From NCBI GenBank assembly GCA_013695265.1, contig JACDAU010000112.1:1-10663 (forward strand): a stretch of 10,663 bases of DNA, given 5' to 3'. The first letter of the stretch is position 1. Each line of letters opens with the position of its first letter. This DNA is from Chloroflexia bacterium (GTDB lineage: Bacteria; Chloroflexota; Chloroflexia; Thermobaculales; Thermobaculaceae). The notes under the pieces were generated by a model, which saw only the letters and a program-made list of their open reading frames with translations, ran no database searches and was not told the DNA's origin. Positions 7,142-10,663 of the stretch are shown here, piece by piece. The position numbers and the translations under genes were made by a program.

Positions 7142-8016
7142 TGCGCGTGGAGGTAAACGGTGCCGGGTACAACGTAGAGGTGCACGGAGACGGCCCGCCA
7201 CTGATACTGCTCCACGGTTTCACGGGTAGCGCGCGGACCTGGGACGCCCAAGTGGTGAAGATCCGGGCTCTCGCTCCGGCGAAGGGGCGATGGGGCGACC
7301 ACTCAATCGTCGTCGTGGATCTCCTCGGCCACGGCCAGACGGACGCTCCGACTGATCCTGAACGATATCGGATGGAGCGCGCAAGCGAGGACGTGTGCGC
7401 CATTCTGGACACCTTGGGCCATAGTCGAGCCGCAGTGCTGGGCTACTCTATGGGCGGGCGACTTGCGCTGCACCTGGCGGTCGAATGCCCCGAGCGGGTA
7501 GCCGCGCTCGTGCTAGAAAGTGGGTCGCCTGGCATCGCGGATCCGGTGGAGCGGCAGGAGCGTGCTGCACGCGATGCGCAACTCGCGTCGTTCATCGAGC
7601 AGGAGGGTGTGTCATCATTTGTCCGCCGGTGGGAGGCCAACCCGATCTTCGAAAGCCAGCGCGTCCTGCCCAAGGAAGCCCGCTCGTCCCTGCGCTCGCA
7701 GCGGCTGCAGAACAGTTCCGTTGGGTTGGCGAATAGCTTGCGGGGAATGGGCGCGGGTGCGCAGGAACCGTTATGGGACCGGCTCGACACCGTTGTGGTG
7801 CCCACCCTGTTGCTCGCTGGAGAACACGACCGGAAGTACCAGGCGCTTCTGGAGCGTATGTGGGAGCGGTTGCCCCGTGTCGGCGCTGCGGTGATTCCAG
7901 ATGCTGGACACGCCGTGCATCTGGAGCAGCCGGACGGGTACGTGAACCGGGTGGTGGAGTTTTTGTGGGGACAGTTGCCGGGTTGGAACAGCCGGGAGGA
8001 GATCGAATGGCGGTAG
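7141..8016 (+). CDS. menH: 2-succinyl-6-hydroxy-2,4-cyclohexadiene-1-carboxylate (SHCHC) synthase, alpha/beta hydrolase
   Basis: Removes pyruvate from SEPHCHC to give SHCHC, the step after MenD. The 291-residue alpha/beta-hydrolase has the oxyanion-hole motif HGFTGSARTW (~25-34), DLLGHGQTD, the nucleophile elbow GYSMGG with S103, acid D230 in AGEHDRKY, and H257 in DAGHAVHLEQP. These match the Ser-Asp-His triad of MenH, and HGFTGS plus GYSMGGRLAL are MenH-like. The generic fold alone would allow another esterase; placement between menD and menB settles it. GTG 7141 shares its first base with the last base of the menD stop, with GAGG ten bases upstream. The gene overlaps menB by ten bases. It is longer than E. 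coli MenH (~252 residues), partly because of an inserted loop after the first strands (~40-55). Confidence 0.9.
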   Translation: MRVEVNGAGYNVEVHGDGPPLILLHGFTGSARTWDAQVVKIRALAPAKGRWGDHSIVVVDLLGHGQTDAPTDPERYRMERASEDVCAILDTLGHSRAAVLGYSMGGRLALHLAVECPERVAALVLESGSPGIADPVERQERAARDAQLASFIEQEGVSSFVRRWEANPIFESQRVLPKEARSSLRSQRLQNSSVGLANSLRGMGAGAQEPLWDRLDTVVVPTLLLAGEHDRKYQALLERMWERLPRVGAAVIPDAGHAVHLEQPDGYVNRVVEFLWGQLPGWNSREEIEWR

Positions 8017-8825
8017 AGTGGCAAACGGCGCGAGAGTATGAGGATATCCTGTACGAAAAGGCGGAGGGCATCGCACGCGTCACGATCAACCGGCCCGAAG
8101 TGCGCAACGCCTTTCGACCGGGGACCGTGACCGAGATGATGGACGCGTTTGCGGATGCGCGCGAGGATCCGCTGATCGGCGTGGTGCTGTTAACTGGCGC
8201 GGGCGACCTGGCGTTTTGCTCGGGCGGCGACCAGACGGTGCGCGGCGATGGGGGGTATGTGGGCGAGGATGCAGTACCCCGCCTGAACGTTCTCGACCTT
8301 CAGAAGCAGATAAAGTACCTCCCAAAGCCCGTCATCGCGGTGGTCGCCGGATACGCCATTGGCGGTGGCCACGTGCTACACCTCATCTGCGACCTGACGA
8401 TTGCCGCTGAGAACGCCCGCTTTGGTCAGACCGGTCCGCGTGTCGGCAGCTTCGATGCTGGGTACGGGGCGACGTACATGGCGCGCGTCGTTGGTCACAA
8501 GAGGGCGCGGGAGATCTGGTATCTTTGCCGGCAGTACGACGCCCACGAGGCGCTCGCTATGGGCCTCGTGAACACGGTGGTGCCGCTGGAGCGCCTGCAC
8601 GACGAGGCGATACAGTGGGCGCGCGAGATCCTGGAGAAGAGTCCAATCGCGCTACGCTTCCTCAAGAGCGCGTTCAACGCCGACACCGATGGACTCGCGG
8701 GGATCCAGGACCTCGCGGGAAACGCCACGATGCTGTACTACATGTCGGAGGAGGGTAAGGAGGGCCACCGCGCCTACTTGGAGAAGCGCAAGCCCGACTT
8801 TACGCAGTTCCCACGCCAGCCGTAA
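8007..8825 (+). CDS. menB: 1,4-dihydroxy-2-naphthoyl-CoA (DHNA-CoA) synthase
   Basis: A crotonase-fold enzyme that closes the ring of o-succinylbenzoyl-CoA to DHNA-CoA. The 272-residue protein shows NRPEVRNAFRP (~28-38), the CoA/oxyanion segments CSGGDQ..RG (71-80) and VAGYAIGGGHVLH (~113-125), then FGQTGPRVGSFDAGYG (139-154), REIWYLCRQYDA and MGLVNTVVP, and ends KRKPDFTQFPRQP; all are MenB signatures rather than general enoyl-CoA hydratase. The QTG tripeptide (141-143) is the form tied to bicarbonate-dependent (type I) MenB. ATG 8007 is chosen over earlier in-frame codons because GGGAGGAG lies 5 bases upstream and MenB homology begins here; it overlaps the menH end by ten bases. A gap of 43 bases follows before the Uma2 gene. 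Confidence 0.97.
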   Translation: MAVEWQTAREYEDILYEKAEGIARVTINRPEVRNAFRPGTVTEMMDAFADAREDPLIGVVLLTGAGDLAFCSGGDQTVRGDGGYVGEDAVPRLNVLDLQKQIKYLPKPVIAVVAGYAIGGGHVLHLICDLTIAAENARFGQTGPRVGSFDAGYGATYMARVVGHKRAREIWYLCRQYDAHEALAMGLVNTVVPLERLHDEAIQWAREILEKSPIALRFLKSAFNADTDGLAGIQDLAGNATMLYYMSEEGKEGHRAYLEKRKPDFTQFPRQP

Positions 8826-8868
8826 AGATGAATTGGCATCCCGCCGCCTGTGCGAAAAGGAGGACCCG

Positions 8869-9426
8869 ATGACCGTCAAGCAACGACTCACTGCCGACGA
8901 ACTCTGGGAGATGCCAGAGGTGCCAGGGACACGGTATGAACTGGTGGAAGGAGAGCTGGTCGAGATGCCTGGTACTGGTGCACTGCACGGATTAATTGTA
9001 AAGACCGTTCTGTTACTGCTCGACGCGCACGTGAAGCGACATAGACTTGGAATCGTCCTTGGCGACGGTGTCAGCTACGTTTTGTCTCGTGAACCGGACC
9101 TCCTGCGGATACCCGACGTTTCCTTCGTCTCCCATCCTCGGATCCCCACAGGTGGTCCACCGGAAGGGTATTGGCCATTCTCGCCGGACCTCGCTGTCAA
9201 GATTGTCTCGCCGAGTGACCGGTTTAGCGACGTACTGGCGAAGGTCCACGAGTATCTTGCGGCTGGCACCCGGCTGGTCTGGGTCGTGTGGCCCGAGGGT
9301 CGGTCAGTTATCGTCCACAGCGCTGACGGCGTCGCGGAACTCACATCAGACGATGCACTCTCGGGCGCGGAGGTACTGCCCGGTTTCGAGGTACGCGTGG
9401 AACAGCTATTTGATCAGGAGATATAG
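8869..9426 (+). CDS. Uma2-family (DUF820) restriction-endonuclease-like protein, catalytic Glu replaced by Lys
   Basis: A 185-residue Uma2/DUF820 protein, the family's usual size, with a PD-(D/E)xK nuclease-like fold. Visible family features: TADELWEMPEVPGTRYELVEGELVEM at the start (described by position ~8-33), LSREPDLLRIPDVSFV with D83, SPDLAVKIVSPSD (~105-117), AKVHEYLAAGTRLVWVVWP with K125, and a C-terminal DDALSG..VLPGFEV. The usual form is DLAVEVVSPSD, in which Glu is a predicted catalytic acid; here residue 111 is Lys (AAG at 9199-9201), which should weaken or abolish metal-dependent cleavage. The biological role of Uma2 proteins is poorly known; many are multicopy and scattered. ATG 8869 has a near-perfect AAGGAGG upstream. 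It sits between menB and a methyltransferase and has no obvious metabolic link to them. Confidence 0.88.
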   Translation: MTVKQRLTADELWEMPEVPGTRYELVEGELVEMPGTGALHGLIVKTVLLLLDAHVKRHRLGIVLGDGVSYVLSREPDLLRIPDVSFVSHPRIPTGGPPEGYWPFSPDLAVKIVSPSDRFSDVLAKVHEYLAAGTRLVWVVWPEGRSVIVHSADGVAELTSDDALSGAEVLPGFEVRVEQLFDQEI

Positions 9427-9429
9427 AGG

Positions 9430-10296
9430 ATGGGAGCGGACAAGGCGCTGCATGAGGAGAACCGGCGTTCGTGGAATGCCGCGACGGACGCGCACAACAG
9501 CCACAAGGGCGACCAGGCAACCCGCTATCGTCAGGGCGGACAAACGCTCCACCCCGAGGAGCGCGAGTTGCTCGGCGAGATACGCGGCCTGGACGTGGTA
9601 CACCTCCAATGCAACTCCGGACAGGATACCCTCAGTCTTGCGCAGATGGGCGCGGTCGTCACTGGCGTGGACATCAGCGACACGGCCATCGCGTTTGCCT
9701 GCCGACTCTCGGAGGAGGCGGCGGTTGCCGCGACCTTTCACCGCGCAGATGTGTATGACTGGCTGGAGGAGACTGCCCTAAGCGATCAGAGATTCGACGT
9801 AGTGTTCTGCTCGTATGGCGCGATCTGCTGGCTCTCAGACCTGTCTGCATGGGCGCGGGGGATAGCGGCAGTGCTCAGGCCCGGTGGCCGGTTCGTCGTG
9901 GTGGACTTCCACCCGGTGTGGCTGATGCTTGATGACGACTGGACGCTCAAAGCGCCGTACTCTCGCTTCGGCCCGGCTCGACCGACGACGTATCCGGATG
10001 GTATCGGGGACTACGTGGCGATGGAAATGCAGACCACAGAACCCGGAAAGCCGCTGCCGGGGGTACAGGACTTCCAGAACCCGCACCCCGTACACGAGTT
10101 CGCCTGGGGGATTGGGGACATCGTGACCGCACTTCTGGACGCGGGGCTGCTGCTCACCACACTGCGGGAGTACCCGTACACGAACTCGGCCCACTTTCCG
10201 GCGATGAACGTTCAGGGGGAGGGTCGCTTTGTCCCGCCGGAGGGTGTGCCAGCCATCCCCCTGATGTATGGCATAACCGCGCGCAAGGGCCTCTGA
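9430..10296 (+). CDS. Class I SAM-dependent methyltransferase, substrate unknown
   Basis: A 288-residue Rossmann-type methyltransferase. Motif I is VVHLQCNSGQDTLSLAQMG (~56-74), followed by GVDIS with the acidic D81 that would hold the SAM ribose, then RADVYDW (~105-111), the motif IV region RFDVVFCSYGAICWL (~121-135) and VLRPGGRFVVVD (~148-159). The C-terminal ~125 residues form an added domain with many aromatics (HPVWLMLDDDW, YPDGIGDYVAMEM, HEFAWGIGD), which probably shapes the acceptor site. It does not show the features expected of MenG/UbiE, which methylates demethylmenaquinone, and is longer, so I do not call it menG. ATG 9430 lies three bases after the Uma2 stop, with AGGAG nine bases upstream; co-transcription with the men genes is likely. 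It could modify the quinone, or be unrelated. Confidence 0.85.
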   Translation: MGADKALHEENRRSWNAATDAHNSHKGDQATRYRQGGQTLHPEERELLGEIRGLDVVHLQCNSGQDTLSLAQMGAVVTGVDISDTAIAFACRLSEEAAVAATFHRADVYDWLEETALSDQRFDVVFCSYGAICWLSDLSAWARGIAAVLRPGGRFVVVDFHPVWLMLDDDWTLKAPYSRFGPARPTTYPDGIGDYVAMEMQTTEPGKPLPGVQDFQNPHPVHEFAWGIGDIVTALLDAGLLLTTLREYPYTNSAHFPAMNVQGEGRFVPPEGVPAIPLMYGITARKGL

Positions 10297-10351
10297 ATGC
10301 GCGACCTCTTTCGATCCGGCGCTCTGGGGCACAAACGGTTTTTCGGTGCGA

Positions 10352-10663
10352 ATGCCCGTGCGCATTCTGAGTAAGCCCGGCCCTGGTAGCGCGTGGCTCG
10401 CCGCCGCCCGCCCCGCGACCCTTCCCGCAGCTGTTGTGCCGGTGCTCGTCGGCACTGCGGCGGCGATGCGCAATGGCTTCTTCCGGCTCGGGCCGTTCCT
10501 TGCAGCGCTCGTCGCGAGCGTGCTGATTCAGGTCGGCACAAACCTCGCGAACGACTACTTCGACCACGAGAAAGGCGCGGACACCTCGGAGCGGTTGGGG
10601 CCGATTCGCCTGATCCAGAACGAGGTGGCAACCCCGCGCCAGGTGTTGCGCGCGACCGTGCTC
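10352..10663 (+). CDS. menA: 1,4-dihydroxy-2-naphthoate polyprenyltransferase, 5' part (cut by window end)
   Basis: The first 104 residues of a UbiA-superfamily membrane prenyltransferase. It joins a polyprenyl diphosphate tail to DHNA, making demethylmenaquinone at the membrane. Visible: WLAAARPATLPAAVVPVLVG (15-34), the start of transmembrane helix 1; a second helix at ~48-66; and the metal/diphosphate site NLANDYFD..KGAD (N67, D68, D71, D77) followed by ERLGPIR and TPRQV, as in MenA rather than UbiA or heme O synthase. ATG 10352 is the best start: it keeps ~14 residues before the first helix, although no strong ribosome-binding site precedes it; GTG 10358 is an alternative. It lies 55 bases after the methyltransferase, with no terminator between. 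The gene continues beyond the window. Confidence 0.92.
   Translation, partial: MPVRILSKPGPGSAWLAAARPATLPAAVVPVLVGTAAAMRNGFFRLGPFLAALVASVLIQVGTNLANDYFDHEKGADTSERLGPIRLIQNEVATPRQVLRATVL

Noticed and set aside
6422..7201. Long minus-strand open frame opposite the menD end
   Set aside because: It mirrors a confidently assigned MenD and has no motifs or ribosome-binding site of its own.
7773..8006. Longer menB starting upstream within menH
   Set aside because: The extra residues do not resemble MenB, and ATG 8007 has a strong Shine-Dalgarno and matches the family start.
8689..8868. Longer Uma2 gene starting inside menB
   Set aside because: The extension is a Ser/Arg-rich shadow of menB; the perfect ribosome-binding site before ATG 8869 fixes the start.
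10297..10351. Terminator or short gene between the methyltransferase and menA
   Set aside because: A GCAC/GTGC pairing around a T-run forms only four base pairs with the T-run inside the loop, and the ATG at 10297 opens only a 25-codon frame with no features.

Overview
This is a GC-rich window in which every supported gene lies on the + strand. Dense genes, frequent start/stop overlaps, a Uma2/DUF820 gene and a complete-looking o-succinylbenzoate-type menaquinone block suggest a free-living, respiring, non-enteric bacterium. A Chloroflexota (Thermomicrobia-like) origin would fit, but this is inferred from gene content and style; no marker gene here settles it.

Left part (1-1248): the window opens with the C-terminal end of an archaeal/type-2 aspartyl-tRNA synthetase-like protein (stop at 371). 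Its reading frame is broken just upstream, so it looks like a decayed remnant. About 550 bases without a convincing gene follow, then a small predicted single-pass membrane protein (924-1079).

Middle-left (1179-3116): a sigma70-like promoter precedes an AI-2E/PerM family membrane protein. An overlapping nucleotidyltransferase-fold gene follows. Its only standard start codon would cut into the catalytic fold, and a well-spaced Shine-Dalgarno points instead to an ATA start overlapping the upstream stop.

Right part (3238-10663): a men operon. A promoter (TTGCGC-17-TACAAT) with a large inverted repeat over the predicted transcription start leads into a TetR-family regulator, which overlaps menF by ATGA. 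Then come menF (isochorismate synthase), menD (SEPHCHC synthase), menH (SHCHC synthase), menB (DHNA-CoA synthase), a Uma2-family nuclease-like gene, a class I SAM methyltransferase, and the start of menA (DHNA polyprenyltransferase), which runs off the window. The first five genes overlap one another by 1-10 bases. Together the men genes carry chorismate through isochorismate, SEPHCHC and SHCHC, and later from OSB-CoA to DHNA-CoA and on to prenylated demethylmenaquinone. menC, menE, the DHNA-CoA thioesterase and menG/ubiE are not in the window.

The points most worth a second look are the TetR gene with its own operator heading a menaquinone operon, the Uma2 gene inside that operon with Lys at the usual catalytic Glu position, the unassigned methyltransferase before menA, the probable ATA start, and the broken aspS remnant. 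I saw no CRISPR array, insertion sequence, tRNA or rRNA.
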